Shown in pieces: positions 1-10,105 of a DNA stretch of 64,000 nt (its first letter is position 1; the number at the start of each line of letters is the position of its first letter). The stretch comes from Fuscovulum blasticum DSM 2131 (lineage in GTDB: Bacteria; Pseudomonadota; Alphaproteobacteria; Rhodobacterales; Rhodobacteraceae). A program made the position numbers and the translations under genes. The notes beneath the pieces are model-generated. The model was not told where the DNA came from. It did no database searches and saw nothing but the letters and a program-made list of their open reading frames with translations. The stretch spans positions 62,001-126,000 of the forward strand of contig NZ_PZKE01000005.1 in NCBI RefSeq assembly GCF_003034965.1. Reading direction: 5' to 3'.

Positions 1-461
1 CCAATGCGCGCCATCCCGATGCGCCGCTGATGATCGACCGCGATTATTACCTGCGTCCCGAAGTTCAAGGTCGCTGGATCGTGGCGACGGTTCCGCAGGA
101 TGACGGGCCTTGCGACGTCAATGACTTCGAGCCGGATCTTCACTTGTTTGAAGAGGCCATCTGGGAACCGCTGTATCACCGCGCACCGGGGTTCGACGCG
201 GTCAAGGTCGTTCGGCACTGGGTTGGCCATTACGATTACAACACGCTGGACCAGAACGCGATCCTTGGCCCGCATCCGGCGGTGCCGAACCTGTTCCTGA
301 TGAGCGGCTTTTCAGGCCACGGCTTGCAGCAATCGCCGGCCATTGGGCGTGGCACGGCTGAATATGTTCTGAACGGTGGATGGCAAAGCCTTGATCTATC
401 AGAGCTTTCGATTGACCGCGTGCTGCGGGGCGAACCGCTGCTGGAACGGGCCGTGGTCTGA
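1..461 (+). CDS. FAD-dependent oxidoreductase, C-terminal part (truncated by window start)
   Basis: The frame is open back to the first base, so the gene starts upstream of the window and only about 150 C-terminal residues are seen. They contain GPHPAVPNLFLMSGFSGHG and a following QQSPAIGRGTAEY, the C-terminal FAD-contacting region of DAO-type oxidoreductases (the FOXRED1/sarcosine oxidase-like group), where the Gly-rich stretch closes over the flavin and an acidic residue often follows. The enzyme class, an amine or 2-hydroxyacid oxidising flavoprotein, is inferred from the family. The substrate cannot be told because the N-terminal Rossmann motif and active site lie outside. An inverted repeat at 481-496 follows the stop. 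Confidence 0.8.
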   Translation, partial: NARHPDAPLMIDRDYYLRPEVQGRWIVATVPQDDGPCDVNDFEPDLHLFEEAIWEPLYHRAPGFDAVKVVRHWVGHYDYNTLDQNAILGPHPAVPNLFLMSGFSGHGLQQSPAIGRGTAEYVLNGGWQSLDLSELSIDRVLRGEPLLERAVV

Positions 462-480
462 CGGACAGGCAGTTATTTTA

Positions 481-496
481 CATAATACTGATTATG
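481..496. terminator. Short AT-rich inverted repeat after the oxidoreductase gene
   Basis: CATAAT-ACTG-ATTATG is a perfect 6-bp inverted repeat 20 bases after the oxidoreductase stop, in an unusually AT-rich patch. It may be a weak terminator or a protein-binding site. The stem is too short to call it a strong terminator. Confidence 0.3.
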
Positions 497-497
497 C

Positions 498-535
498 GAA
501 AAATGGATGAGGCAGTTAAAGCACCTGCCTCATCC
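498..535 (-). terminator. Rho-independent terminator of the HNH gene
   Basis: An 11-bp perfect stem (GGATGAGGCAG at 505-515 with CTGCCTCATCC at 525-535) has a 9-base loop. Read on the minus strand it is followed by TTTTT (the A run at 499-503). It lies 40 bases past the HNH stop codon. Confidence 0.8.
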
Positions 536-574
536 TGTTCTGGCCCCTTGTTCTGGCTCTGTGCGGCCCCCGGA

Positions 575-1159
575 TCACGCCTCCAGCTCGGCGTCCCAAT
601 ACAGGAAGTCGAGCCAGCTTTCGTGCAGGTGGTTTGGCGGGAACTTGCGGCCGTGGGTCTGCATCTCTTCGGCGGACGGTGCCACGGGCGGCCGGCGCAA
701 GGTCAGCCCGGACTGGCGCAGCGTCTTACTGCCCTTGCGCAGGTTGCACGGCGAACAGGCTGCGACGACGTTTTCCCAACTGGTCAGCCCGCCCCGCGAC
801 CGCGGGATGACGTGATCGAAGGTCAGGTCGCCCTTCGATCCGCAATACTGGCAACAGAATTCGTCGCGCAGAAAAAGATTGAAGCGCGTGAAGGCCACGC
901 GCTTCTGGGGTTTGACGAATTCTTTCAGGACGACGACCGACGGGATGCGGACTTCCTGCCTCTGGCTTCGGACAACCTCGTCATATTCGGCCAGGATCTG
1001 CACCCGGTCCAGAAAGACCGCCTTGATCGCCTCTTGCCAGGGCCAGAGGCTGAGCGGGTAATAACTGAGCGGCCGGAAATCGGCATTGAGCACCAAAGCC
1101 GGAAAATGCTTCAACGCACCGGGATCGCGTACGAAATGGGTCCTGAAGTCGCCGTCCAT
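575..1159 (-). CDS. HNH endonuclease
   Basis: This 194-residue protein belongs to the HNH nuclease family. The zinc-ribbon pair CQYC, the motif FDHVIPRSRGG with the catalytic-type DH, and a second pair CSPCN form the ββα-metal HNH core at about residues 85-145. The family cuts DNA with a single metal ion. This stand-alone subtype is common in alphaproteobacteria and its cellular role is not established. I chose the ATG at 1159 (MDGDFRTHF) because homologous proteins start near here and a good promoter lies 85 bases upstream. An in-frame start at 1300 would lie upstream of that promoter. A strong terminator follows. No restriction or phage genes are adjacent, so a defence role is not supported. 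Confidence 0.85.
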   Translation of the reverse strand: MDGDFRTHFVRDPGALKHFPALVLNADFRPLSYYPLSLWPWQEAIKAVFLDRVQILAEYDEVVRSQRQEVRIPSVVVLKEFVKPQKRVAFTRFNLFLRDEFCCQYCGSKGDLTFDHVIPRSRGGLTSWENVVAACSPCNLRKGSKTLRQSGLTLRRPPVAPSAEEMQTHGRKFPPNHLHESWLDFLYWDAELEA

Positions 1160-1244
1160 CCGTAGATGACTCCCGCTTCGCCTGACTGCCACTGGCATCA
1201 GGACGGGCACCCCGCCCCGACGGCACCGACTATATCTGGAAGGA

Positions 1245-1273
1245 TTGTGCTGGCAACCCCGAGATATTGTCAA
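1245..1273 (-). promoter_or_regulatory. Predicted sigma-70 promoter of the HNH gene
   Basis: On the minus strand TTGACA (1273-1268), a 17-base spacer and CACAAT (1250-1245) fit a housekeeping promoter, with a perfect -35 and two mismatches in the -10. It would give a leader of roughly 80 bases before the ATG at 1159. Confidence 0.55.
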
Positions 1274-1347
1274 TGTGCGCCCGCTTTCTGGCAGGCGCAC
1301 ATGACAGGCGTTTGACAGTCTGCCTGCCCGGAAAGCGGGCGATGTGG

Positions 1348-2136
<789 letters not shown>

Positions 2137-2147
2137 CTGAACCTCCC

Positions 2148-4523
2148 TCAGCGCTGGTGCATCGCGGCCCAGACGCGGGCCGGAGAGACGGGCATGTCGA
2201 TATGGTCGATGTGGCTGTAGCCGCCGCGTTGCAGGGCGTCGATCACGGCATTCACCACGGCGGGTGGGCTGCCGATGGCCCCCGCCTCGCCGCAGCCCTT
2301 CACGCCCAGCGGGTTGTGGGTGCAGGGCGTGATGCAGCTATGATCCACCTTGAAGAACGGCAGATCATCGGCGCGCGGCATGGCGTAATCCATGAACGAG
2401 CCCGACAGAAGCTGTCCGTTCTCGTCGAAGACGCAGTTTTCCAGCATGGCCTGGCCAATGCCTTGCGCCAGACCGCCATGCACCTGCCCTTCCACGATCA
2501 TCGGGTTCACCACATTGCCGAAGTCATCGGCGGCGGTGAAGGCCAGGATCGTCACCTTGCCGGTGTCGGGGTCGATCTCCAGCTCGCAGCCATAGGCGCC
2601 GGCGGGATAGGTGAAGTTTGACGGGTCGTAGAAGGCGGTCTCTTCCAGCCCCGGCTCAAGGCTTTCCAGCGGGTAGTTGTGCGGCACATAGGCGGCCAGC
2701 GTGATGTCCACCCAGGTCTTTGACCTGTCGGTGCCCGCCACGGTGAACTTGCCGTCCTTGAACTCGATGTCCTGTTCGCTGGCCTCCAGCAGATGCGAGG
2801 CGATCTTCTTCGCCTTGTTGATGATCTTGTTGGTGGCCTTGACCATGGCAGAGCCGCCCACCGCCAGGCTGCGTGACCCGTAGGTGCCCATCCCCATCGG
2901 GCTGTTCGACGTGTCGCCGTGGACGATCTCCACCTGACTGGCGTCGATGCCGATCATCTCGGCCACGACCTGGGCGAAGGTGGTCTCATGCCCCTGCCCG
3001 TGGCTGTGGCTGCCGGTGAAGATGGTGATCGAGCCGGTGGCGTTCACCCGCACCGTGGCGCTTTCGTAAAGCCCGGCCCGCGCGCCCAGTTGCCCGACAA
3101 GGTTTGACGGCGCAATGCCGCAGGCCTCGATGTAATGGGCAATGCCGAAGCCGCGCAAACGCCCGCGTTTCTTCGACTCTTCGGCCCGCGCGGCAAAGCC
3201 GGCGTGGTCGGACAGTTCCAGCAGCTTGTCCATCGTGGCCTGATAATTGCCGGTGTCATAGACCACGGCGACCGGCGTCTGATAGGGAAACTGGTCGGGC
3301 TGGATGAAGTTCTTGCGCCGCAGTTCGACCGGGTCCACCCCCAGTTCGCGCGCCGCCTTGTCGATGATCCGTTCCAGTTGATAGGTCGCCTCGGGGCGGC
3401 CTGCGCCGCGATAGGCATCGACCGGCACGGTGTTGGTGAAAACGGCTTTCACGTTCACATAGACCAGCGGCGTCTTGTAGTTGCCGGCCATCAGCGTGCC
3501 GTGCAGCCAGGTGGGAATCGAGGGCGCGAAGGTGCTGAGATAGGCGCCCATGTTGGCATGGGTTTCGGTGCGCAGCGCCAGGAAGTTGTGGTCCTTGTCC
3601 AGCGCCAGTTCGATCCGGGTCAGGTGGTCGCGGCCCTGTGCATCGGAAATGAAGGCTTCGCTGCGCGAGGCGGTCCATTTCACCGGGCGTTTCACCTGCT
3701 TGGCGGCAAAGGTCACCGCCGCCTCTTCGGCATAGTGATAGATCTTCGACCCGAAGCCGCCGCCCACATCGGGCGCCACCACGCGCAGCTTGGATTCCGG
3801 GATGCCCAGCACGAAGGCGCCCATCAGCAGCCGGATGACATGCGGGTTCTGGCTGGTGGTATAAAGCGTGTGCATCCCCGAATGGTCTTCGTAATCGCCC
3901 ACGGCGACGCGGGGTTCCATCGGGTTGGCGACAAGGCGGTTGTTCACCAGATCCAGCGTGATGTGATGCGCGGCGCCTTCAAAGGCCTTGGCCACGGCCT
4001 CGCGGTTTTCCTCGACGAAACCCCAGTCGTAGCACAGGTTCGAGGTCAGCTCGTCATGCACCTTGGGCGCATCGGGCTTGAGCGCGTCCTTCATGTTCAG
4101 GACGGGCGGCAGTTCCTCGATCTCGACCCTGATCGCCTCGGCGGCGTCGCGGGCCTGATCCAGCGTTTCGGCCACCACCATGGCGATGGGATCTCCGACA
4201 TGGCGCACCTTGCCATCGGCCAGAACCGGGTGTTTCGGTTCCTGCATCACCTTGCCGAAGCGGTCTGTCACCTGCCAGCCGCAGGGAATACCGCCGACGC
4301 CGGCGAAATCGGCCGCGGTGAAGATCCGCACCACGCCCGGCATGTCTGATGCCGCCGCGGTATCAACCGACTTCAGCCGCCCATGCGCCACGTCGCTGCG
4401 CAGGAAGAAGGCGTAAAGCTGGCCGCGGATGTTGATGTCGTCGGTATAGCGTCCCTTGCCGGTCAGGAACCGCACGTCTTCGCGCCGCTTCACGCTGGCG
4501 CCGATGCCACCATCTTTGGGCAT
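2148..4523 (-). CDS. coxL: Molybdenum hydroxylase large subunit, form II CoxL-like
   Basis: This 791-residue protein has the full length of the catalytic, molybdopterin cytosine dinucleotide-binding subunit. Motifs are VGGGFGSK at residues 253-260 and GVKGCGEAG near the C-terminus, which holds the general-base glutamate of the family. At residues 370-376 it reads AYRGAGR. True aerobic CO dehydrogenases (form I) have AYxCSFR there, whose cysteine holds the Cu of the Mo-Cu site. AYRGAGR marks form II, so this enzyme lacks the Cu ligand and probably oxidises another aldehyde, heterocycle or similar substrate. No coxDEF maturation genes for the Mo-Cu centre are in the operon. It probably forms an (LMS)2 complex with its neighbours. 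Confidence 0.92.
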   Translation of the reverse strand: MPKDGGIGASVKRREDVRFLTGKGRYTDDINIRGQLYAFFLRSDVAHGRLKSVDTAAASDMPGVVRIFTAADFAGVGGIPCGWQVTDRFGKVMQEPKHPVLADGKVRHVGDPIAMVVAETLDQARDAAEAIRVEIEELPPVLNMKDALKPDAPKVHDELTSNLCYDWGFVEENREAVAKAFEGAAHHITLDLVNNRLVANPMEPRVAVGDYEDHSGMHTLYTTSQNPHVIRLLMGAFVLGIPESKLRVVAPDVGGGFGSKIYHYAEEAAVTFAAKQVKRPVKWTASRSEAFISDAQGRDHLTRIELALDKDHNFLALRTETHANMGAYLSTFAPSIPTWLHGTLMAGNYKTPLVYVNVKAVFTNTVPVDAYRGAGRPEATYQLERIIDKAARELGVDPVELRRKNFIQPDQFPYQTPVAVVYDTGNYQATMDKLLELSDHAGFAARAEESKKRGRLRGFGIAHYIEACGIAPSNLVGQLGARAGLYESATVRVNATGSITIFTGSHSHGQGHETTFAQVVAEMIGIDASQVEIVHGDTSNSPMGMGTYGSRSLAVGGSAMVKATNKIINKAKKIASHLLEASEQDIEFKDGKFTVAGTDRSKTWVDITLAAYVPHNYPLESLEPGLEETAFYDPSNFTYPAGAYGCELEIDPDTGKVTILAFTAADDFGNVVNPMIVEGQVHGGLAQGIGQAMLENCVFDENGQLLSGSFMDYAMPRADDLPFFKVDHSCITPCTHNPLGVKGCGEAGAIGSPPAVVNAVIDALQRGGYSHIDHIDMPVSPARVWAAMHQR

Positions 4524-4592
4524 GGTATCCTCCCTGAGTGTGCCTGTGGCGGGTGCGCGGATGCGCGCCCTGCCCCGTTGTTCCCTGCCCGG

Positions 4593-5078
4593 TTATTCCG
4601 CGGCGATCTTCGAAACGTCCTGCCCCGAGGCCTGCAACACCGCCTTGACGATGTTGTGGTAACCGGTGCAGCGGCAGATGTTGCCTTCCAGCCCGTGGCG
4701 CACCTCGGCCTCGGTGGGCGACGGGTTGTCGGCCAGGAGCGCCGCCGCCGACATCACCATGCCGGGGGTGCAGAAGCCGCATTGCAGGCCGTGATTGTCC
4801 TGAAAGGCCTGTTGCAGCACTGAAAGCGATCCGTCGGGGTTGGCCATGCCTTCGATGGTCTTCACCTGGGCGCCGGCCACATCCAGCGCGAAGACCGTGC
4901 AGGATTTCACCGCGCGGCCATCGACATGCACCACGCAGGCGCCGCATTGGCTGGTGTCACAACCGATATGGGTGCCGGTCAGCCCCAGCCCGTCGCGCAG
5001 GAAGCTGGACAGCAGCGTCCGCCCCTCCACCTCGCCCGAGACGGACTTGCCGTTCACGGTCATCGAGACCTTCGTCAT
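4593..5078 (-). CDS. coxS: Molybdenum hydroxylase 2Fe-2S subunit (CoxS family)
   Basis: This small electron-transfer subunit has 161 residues. An N-terminal plant-ferredoxin-type domain carries Cys40, Cys45, Cys48 and Cys60 ([12 protein letters not shown]...C). A C-terminal helical domain carries the second cluster with Cys100, Cys103, Cys135 and Cys137 (QCGFC...ICRCTGY). Both cluster sets are complete. The subunit carries electrons from the molybdenum site of CoxL to the FAD of CoxM. It sits between coxG (44 bases upstream) and coxL (69 bases downstream) on the minus strand. A TTATTC-like end and GC-rich spacer give no sign of a separate promoter. Confidence 0.93.
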   Translation of the reverse strand: MTKVSMTVNGKSVSGEVEGRTLLSSFLRDGLGLTGTHIGCDTSQCGACVVHVDGRAVKSCTVFALDVAGAQVKTIEGMANPDGSLSVLQQAFQDNHGLQCGFCTPGMVMSAAALLADNPSPTEAEVRHGLEGNICRCTGYHNIVKAVLQASGQDVSKIAAE

Positions 5079-5122
5079 AAGCTCCTCCCTGGGTATGCCT
5101 TGGTATCGTCCTTTGGTGCGGG

Positions 5123-5692
5123 TCAGACGCCGATCATGCGGCGGAACCAGCCCTTCTTGTGATCTGCGCCGTCGCCGGTGGCCTCGGCCTCTTCTGCCGC
5201 CTCGGCGGCGGCAGCCTCCACTTCGGCGGCGGCGGCAAGTTCTTCCTCGGTCGGCGGTTCCACCGCATCCTGAAACCGGGCAAAGAATTCGTCGGCCATC
5301 TTCTTGGCGAAGCTGTCCACGATGCGGCTGCCCAGTTGCGCGATCTTGCCGCCGACGCTGGCATCCACGTCATAGGTCAGCCGGGTGCCTTCGAGGATCG
5401 GCTCCAGCGTGACCGCCGCCCCACCCTTGGCAAAGCCGGCAACACCGCCCTTGCCTTCGCCGGTGATGGTCAGCGACCTGCCTTCCACCACGTCGGAAAA
5501 GCTGACATGGCCGGTGAAGGTGGCGCTGACCGGGCCAACCTTCTGTTTCACCACGGCCTCGAACCCCTCGGCCACGCTGCCGGTCATCGACTGGCAGCCG
5601 GGAATGCACTGGTGCAGGACTTCGGGGTCCAGGATCGCCGCCCATACCATTTCGGGGGCGGCCGCAATGTCGCGGCTGTCGCTCAGCTTCAT
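5123..5692 (-). CDS. coxG: CoxG-family SRPBCC protein
   Basis: A protein of 189 residues with the CoxG/SRPBCC (START-like) fold. It begins [17 protein letters not shown], continues with [11 protein letters not shown], and ends in an Ala/Glu-rich tail with a basic tip. CoxG proteins are linked to recruiting molybdenum hydroxylases to the membrane or delivering a lipid-like electron acceptor. They are usually the last gene of form I clusters, while here it is the first cox gene. I chose the ATG at 5692 because the homologous fold starts there. The upstream in-frame extension would overlap the kinase gene end. The order kinase-coxG-coxS-coxL-coxM on one strand suggests a common regulon. Confidence 0.85.
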   Translation of the reverse strand: MKLSDSRDIAAAPEMVWAAILDPEVLHQCIPGCQSMTGSVAEGFEAVVKQKVGPVSATFTGHVSFSDVVEGRSLTITGEGKGGVAGFAKGGAAVTLEPILEGTRLTYDVDASVGGKIAQLGSRIVDSFAKKMADEFFARFQDAVEPPTEEELAAAAEVEAAAAEAAEEAEATGDGADHKKGWFRRMIGV

Positions 5693-5796
5693 GTTGCTCT
5701 CTCCCTCTGCGAGAAAGCCTAAGGGCCGGATCGCCGCCGCGCCATTCTCCGATAGTCGTATCCCGGCCGTCGCATTTTCCGGGCCAAGGCGGGCGG

Positions 5797-7998
5797 TCAC
5801 AGCGCCGCAAGCGCCTTGCGCAGGCTGTCGGCGTCAATGGGTTTCTGGATCAGCCCGATCCCGGCAGCCCGCGCCGCCCCGGCCAGTTCGGGCGCGCGGT
5901 CGGCGGTGATCAGCCGCGCGGGCAAGGCGCCGTGGCGGGTGTGCAGCGCGGTCAGGAAGGCCAGCCCGTCCATCCCCTGCCCCAGTTGCTGATCCACCAG
6001 GAACAGGTCGGGCAGGATGCCGATTTCTTCAATCAGGGCAAAGGCTTCTTCGCCCGAGGCGGCTTCAAGCACCCCCAGGCCCCAGCGTTCCAGCGTCAGC
6101 CCCATGGCGCGGCGCAGGTCGGCGTCGTTTTCCACCAGAAACACGATCCGGCTTTCAAATCCGGGCGCGTGCTCGGGCGGCGCGGTCCGGGGCGCGGGCG
6201 GCAGTTCGGCCGCCAGCGGGCCGGCCAGCGGCAGATGCACCCGGAAGGTGGTGCCCCGGCCCAGATGCGAGGTCAGGCCCAGCGGATGATCCAGCAACAC
6301 ACAGGCCCGTTGCACGATGGCCAGCCCCAACCCCATGCCTTCGCTGGCAGAGGCGCGGGCGTTCAGGCGGTGGAATTCCTTGAAGATGTCGTCCTGCGCC
6401 TCGGCGGGGATGCCGGGGCCGGTGTCGCGCACCTCGACCACCACCTGCGCGCCCTGCCGCCGCGCCCCGACCAGCACGCGCCCGGCATCGGTGTAGCGGA
6501 TGGCGTTGCCGATCAGGTTCTGCAGAATGCGGCGCAGATAGACCGGATCGCTTTCGACCACCGCACCGCAAGGCAGCACGCGCAGCCGCAGCCCCTTGGC
6601 CGCCGCCATGGGGGCGAACTCCTCATGCAGTTGCGCCAGCAGACGGCCCAGCCGCACCGGGCCGACGCTGACCGCCGCCTTGCCGGATTCCAGCTTCGAG
6701 ATGTCCAGCAGCGCGTCCAGAATCCCCTCGACCGAGATCAGCGCGTTCTGCGCCTTTTCCAGCGCCACGCGGGCCGGGTCCGCCAGCCCGGCGGGTTCGA
6801 TGGCCGACAGGAACAGCTTGGCCGCCGACAGCGGTTGCAGCAGGTCATGGCTGGCGGCGGCGACAAAGCGCGACCGGCTGGCGTTGGCGCGTTCGGCATG
6901 GGCCAGCGCATCCTGCAATTCCAGCGTGCGTTCGGTCACGCGGGCCTCAAGCGTTTCCTTGGCGCGGCTCAGCGCCTCCAGCGCCTCGCGCTCGGCGGTG
7001 ACATCGGTGAAGCTCATCACGAAGCCGCCGTCGGGCATGGCCTGGGCAAAGACATCCAGGATCGGCCCGCCCCCTTGCCGGACCGAGAAGGACAGCGCCC
7101 CCTGCCGGCCGCCCGCCGCCACCCAGTCCATCAGCCGCGCTTCTGTCATGCCGGCGCCAAAGGCCAGCGCCGCGCGGATGCGGTTCAGCAACTGGTCGAA
7201 GGACGCGCCCATCCGCAGCCGCCCGGCCGGCAGCGACAGCAGGTCGGACAGGCGCTGGTTCCAGCCGATCAGCCGCCCCCCGCGATCAAAGATCGCGACG
7301 CCCTGATTGATATGGTCCAGCGTGGCGCGGATCACCCGCGCCTGATCATCCAGCAGCTTGCCGCGTTCGTGCCGTTCGGCGCGGATGATGTCGGTCACAT
7401 CGGTTTGCAGGATCACCGTGCCACCGTCCGCCGTGCGGTGTTCGCTGACCTGCACCCAATGGTCGCGGATCATGCGGACGTTGAAGATGACGTGCCGGTC
7501 CTGATGCCGCTGCATCCGCCGCACCACCCAGGCCTCGGGCGTTTCGGTTTCGGGCAGCGCAAGGAAGGCGGACCGGCTGACCCGTTCGACATAATCGGCA
7601 AAGGGCAGGCCGGGCGTCAGCTTGCCGCGCAGGTCCAGCATGTGCATCCCGAAGCGCGAGTTGCACATGACCAGCCGGTCCTCGCGGTCGAACAGGGCAA
7701 AGCCTTCCTGAATGGTCTCGATCGCATTGGCCAGGTTCTGGCGGGCCGTCTCGGCCTCGGCCTTGGCTTCGGCAAGGCGGGCGTTGCTGGCGTTCAGCAG
7801 CGACAGCGCGCGTTCCAGATCGCGGGTGCGGTCGCGCACCTGTTCTTCCAGCAGGGCCGCGCGCTGGAACTGGGCATAGGCCGCGCCGGAATCGTCGGTA
7901 ACCCGCTCCATCCGGCGCATCAGGGCGGTGGCGATGGTCAGCAGCTTTTCGGCCCGGCGTTCGGGGCCATCGGCGGGGTCGATCAGCGTCTCGATCAT
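5797..7998 (-). CDS. NahK-like PAS hybrid histidine kinase
   Basis: This 733-residue cytoplasmic hybrid kinase has no membrane segments. An N-terminal coiled coil (about 40-90) is followed by two PAS domains of the 'ETIQEGFALFD' / 'DHINQGVAIFD' type (about 91-205 and 222-340), a second coiled coil and an H-box with ASHDLLQPL, where His384 is the phosphorylated residue. The N-box is LQNLIGNAIRY, the G-boxes are DTGPGIP and GMGLGLAIV, and a C-terminal receiver (about 618-733) has phospho-acceptor Asp669 and Lys719. This is the architecture of NahK/ErcS-type kinases, which are controlled by a partner NosP. Its ATG overlaps the stop of the FIST gene (ATGA), implying coupled translation with that sensor. 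Confidence 0.88.
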   Translation of the reverse strand: MIETLIDPADGPERRAEKLLTIATALMRRMERVTDDSGAAYAQFQRAALLEEQVRDRTRDLERALSLLNASNARLAEAKAEAETARQNLANAIETIQEGFALFDREDRLVMCNSRFGMHMLDLRGKLTPGLPFADYVERVSRSAFLALPETETPEAWVVRRMQRHQDRHVIFNVRMIRDHWVQVSEHRTADGGTVILQTDVTDIIRAERHERGKLLDDQARVIRATLDHINQGVAIFDRGGRLIGWNQRLSDLLSLPAGRLRMGASFDQLLNRIRAALAFGAGMTEARLMDWVAAGGRQGALSFSVRQGGGPILDVFAQAMPDGGFVMSFTDVTAEREALEALSRAKETLEARVTERTLELQDALAHAERANASRSRFVAAASHDLLQPLSAAKLFLSAIEPAGLADPARVALEKAQNALISVEGILDALLDISKLESGKAAVSVGPVRLGRLLAQLHEEFAPMAAAKGLRLRVLPCGAVVESDPVYLRRILQNLIGNAIRYTDAGRVLVGARRQGAQVVVEVRDTGPGIPAEAQDDIFKEFHRLNARASASEGMGLGLAIVQRACVLLDHPLGLTSHLGRGTTFRVHLPLAGPLAAELPPAPRTAPPEHAPGFESRIVFLVENDADLRRAMGLTLERWGLGVLEAASGEEAFALIEEIGILPDLFLVDQQLGQGMDGLAFLTALHTRHGALPARLITADRAPELAGAARAAGIGLIQKPIDADSLRKALAAL

Positions 7999-9170
7999 GG
8001 CCCGCCGCCCCCCTCTGGCGGCCAAAGCGCGACGCCGGTCATGGTCTGGTTGACGTGGATGGAATTCCACTGCTCGCCATAGGTCGAGAAGCCCGCCACC
8101 CCATGCGCCGCCAATATGCGCGACACCGCGCCGTAGCGCTGCTTTTCCTGCGCCTCCATCCGGCGCAGCAGGCAATCGCAGGCCAGGATCGCCGCCGGCG
8201 GCCGGTCCTGCCCCAGCGCGGTCAGGGCGGCGTCCAGATGGTCGGCCATATCCACGGGTTCGGCCAGCGTCAGCACCAGCCCCTCGTCTATGGCCGAAAA
8301 GAACACCAGATCGCCGTTCGGGGCCATGCGCTGGATGGCGCGAACATGGTGGCGTCCACCGATGCGCACCACCACCGGATGCGCGGCAAAGGTGAAGGCG
8401 GTCAGTTGCGCGGGGTCTTTCCCCAGCAGCCGGGCATATTCGCGGGCGGCGGGTTCGGCGTTGATGCGGTGAACGATGCGGCGGCTTGGGTCGGCCCCGG
8501 TCACCACCATGCGCCGGTCGGTCGGAACCAGATGGTCAAGGCTGAACACCCTGACCCGGCAGGCGGTGCGCACCATCGCCAGCACGGCGGCATTGCGGCG
8601 GAACCGCCCAGCCCACAGCACGAAGGTTTCGCCAAAGCGCAGCCCGTCGCCGGCCGAGCCGCCGAACAGCGGCACCGGGCCAAGGCCGGGGCCAAGGGCG
8701 GCGGTCAGCGCGTCCTCGCGGATCGACAGGCCATCGACCATGAGAAAGGCGAACTCGCCCTCCCAACCGGGGTGGCGGTCGGCGGTGGCGGCGCGGGCGC
8801 GGATCATGCGGCCGATCGCTTCCTGACCGTCGATCCGGTCCAGGTCGATGGGCAGAACCTCGGCCGCGAAGGTGCTGGCGGGCAGCCCCACGGCGACGAC
8901 CGTGCCTTCGCCATAGCCCGCCCCCGCGATTTCGCCGGCGGTGGTGCAGCCGATCACCGGCGCCGTGTCGAAAGCGCCGCCGTCCAGCGCGGTTTCCAGC
9001 GCCGCGCGGTCCGCCTCGGGCGAGACGAACAGCAGGATCAGCGCAAAGGGCCCCTGCCCCAGACCGACGGCAAGCCGCGACAGAACTGCCGGATCGCGCG
9101 CATCGGCCTGCGCGCGCGGCAAGACCGCCGCGCCCGGGCTGGTGCCAAGGCTTTCCCCCCGTCCGTCCAT
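7995..9170 (-). CDS. FIST-domain sensor, NosP-like
   Basis: A FIST_N/FIST_C protein of 391 residues. GCTTAGEI, VDGLSIREDAL and LFGGSAGDG mark the N-terminal half. AFTFAAHPVVVR and the C-terminal GFSTYGEQ-W-NSIHVNQTMTGVAL mark FIST_C. FIST proteins joined to a PAS hybrid kinase of this type include NosP, a haem protein that senses nitric oxide and inhibits its kinase NahK. That function is inferred from synteny and domain type. Haem binding cannot be shown here, although the conserved C-terminal histidine region is present. The gene overlaps the kinase start by four bases and lies 77 bases after the response regulator gene. Confidence 0.85.
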   Translation of the reverse strand: MDGRGESLGTSPGAAVLPRAQADARDPAVLSRLAVGLGQGPFALILLFVSPEADRAALETALDGGAFDTAPVIGCTTAGEIAGAGYGEGTVVAVGLPASTFAAEVLPIDLDRIDGQEAIGRMIRARAATADRHPGWEGEFAFLMVDGLSIREDALTAALGPGLGPVPLFGGSAGDGLRFGETFVLWAGRFRRNAAVLAMVRTACRVRVFSLDHLVPTDRRMVVTGADPSRRIVHRINAEPAAREYARLLGKDPAQLTAFTFAAHPVVVRIGGRHHVRAIQRMAPNGDLVFFSAIDEGLVLTLAEPVDMADHLDAALTALGQDRPPAAILACDCLLRRMEAQEKQRYGAVSRILAAHGVAGFSTYGEQWNSIHVNQTMTGVALWPPEGGGGP

Positions 9171-9247
9171 CTTCGGCCTCCCCGCCGAACATGAAGCCTA
9201 AGCCGCAGCATCCCGCTGCGTAAAGGGCCGCGTGCGACTGACCGCGC

Positions 9248-9946
9248 TCAGCCGTCTTCCGGCATCAGGCTGGTGAAATCGGTGGCCTTGGCCATCAGCA
9301 CCGCCTGCGTCCGGCTTTGCACCCCCAGCTTGCGCATGATCGCGGTGACATGCGCCTTGACCGTGGTTTCCGCGATGGTCAGATCCCAGGCGATCTGCTT
9401 GTTCAGCTTGCCTTCGCAGATCAGTTGCAGGATGCGCGATTGCTGCCGTGTCAACAGCGCCAGCCGCGAAATCGCCTCTTGCCGGGTCGAGGGGCGGGCG
9501 CCGCCGGGTGGTTCCGCCTCATATCCTTCGGGAAGGTAGCGCCCGCCGCCGCGCAGCGCGTCCACCGCCGCGCGGAACACGTCGCGCCGGGCGTGTTTGG
9601 GCACAAATCCCGCCGCCCCCGCCGCCAGACAGGCGCCGATCACGCGCGGATCGGCCATCGAGGACACCACCAGAACCGGCACCTCGCCCGCCGCCTGCCG
9701 CAGGCGGATCAGCCCGTCGATGCCGGTCACATCGGGCAGGTTCAGGTCCAGCACCACCAGATCGGGCAAGGGCGCGCGGTCCAGCCGGGCCAGCGCGGTT
9801 TCCAGCCGGTCGGCAGTTTCCACCGCGCCCAGTCCCGCCACCGCCTTCAGCGTCATCGACAGCGCGTCACAGAACAACGGATGGTCGTCCACGATCAGGG
9901 CCGTGGCCATGGGGCGCGGGGCGATACGGGCTGGCGTCGGGGTCAT
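9248..9946 (-). CDS. LuxR/NarL-type response regulator
   Basis: At 232 residues it has an N-terminal receiver (ALIVDDHPLFCDAL, phospho-acceptor in LVVLDLNLPDVTG, VVSSMADP, VPKHA) and a C-terminal LuxR helix-turn-helix (LTRQQSRILQLICEGKLNKQIAWDL, split, then TVKAHV...RKLGV). It should bind DNA as a dimer once phosphorylated, most simply by the neighbouring hybrid kinase. I kept the ATG at 9946 because AAGGGA lies 10 bases upstream. The receiver itself starts near the ATG at 9910. It is the first gene of the minus-strand sensor-kinase-cox array. This arrangement resembles the NosP-NahK-AgmR/ErbR grouping of pseudomonads. Target genes are not known, and the cox operon is the nearest candidate. 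Confidence 0.88.
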   Translation of the reverse strand: MTPTPARIAPRPMATALIVDDHPLFCDALSMTLKAVAGLGAVETADRLETALARLDRAPLPDLVVLDLNLPDVTGIDGLIRLRQAAGEVPVLVVSSMADPRVIGACLAAGAAGFVPKHARRDVFRAAVDALRGGGRYLPEGYEAEPPGGARPSTRQEAISRLALLTRQQSRILQLICEGKLNKQIAWDLTIAETTVKAHVTAIMRKLGVQSRTQAVLMAKATDFTSLMPEDG

Positions 9947-10105
9947 CGGAAAGCGGTCCCTTGCGTGCTGGGGGTCAGACTAGCGCCCCTTGCCGGTTGT
10001 GGCCACAGGCGGAAAGTCGGACATGCGCGCCGGCGATCCGGCCAGTGGCTTGCGCGGGAAGCGCGCATTTTCTATGCCTGCCGCCAATGTAAGAGGACTG
10101 GCCCG

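Noticed and set aside
575-1159. HNH gene as part of a restriction or phage-defence island
   Set aside because: No methyltransferase, integrase or other defence gene is adjacent, and composition matches the neighbours.
2148-4523. Calling the cox operon an aerobic CO dehydrogenase
   Set aside because: The large subunit lacks the form I cysteine motif and reads AYRGAGR, and no coxDEF genes are present.
5932-8082. A 716-codon plus-strand frame opposite the hybrid kinase
   Set aside because: Shadow of the kinase gene. The product is rich in Gln/Gly/His and has no motifs or ribosome binding site.
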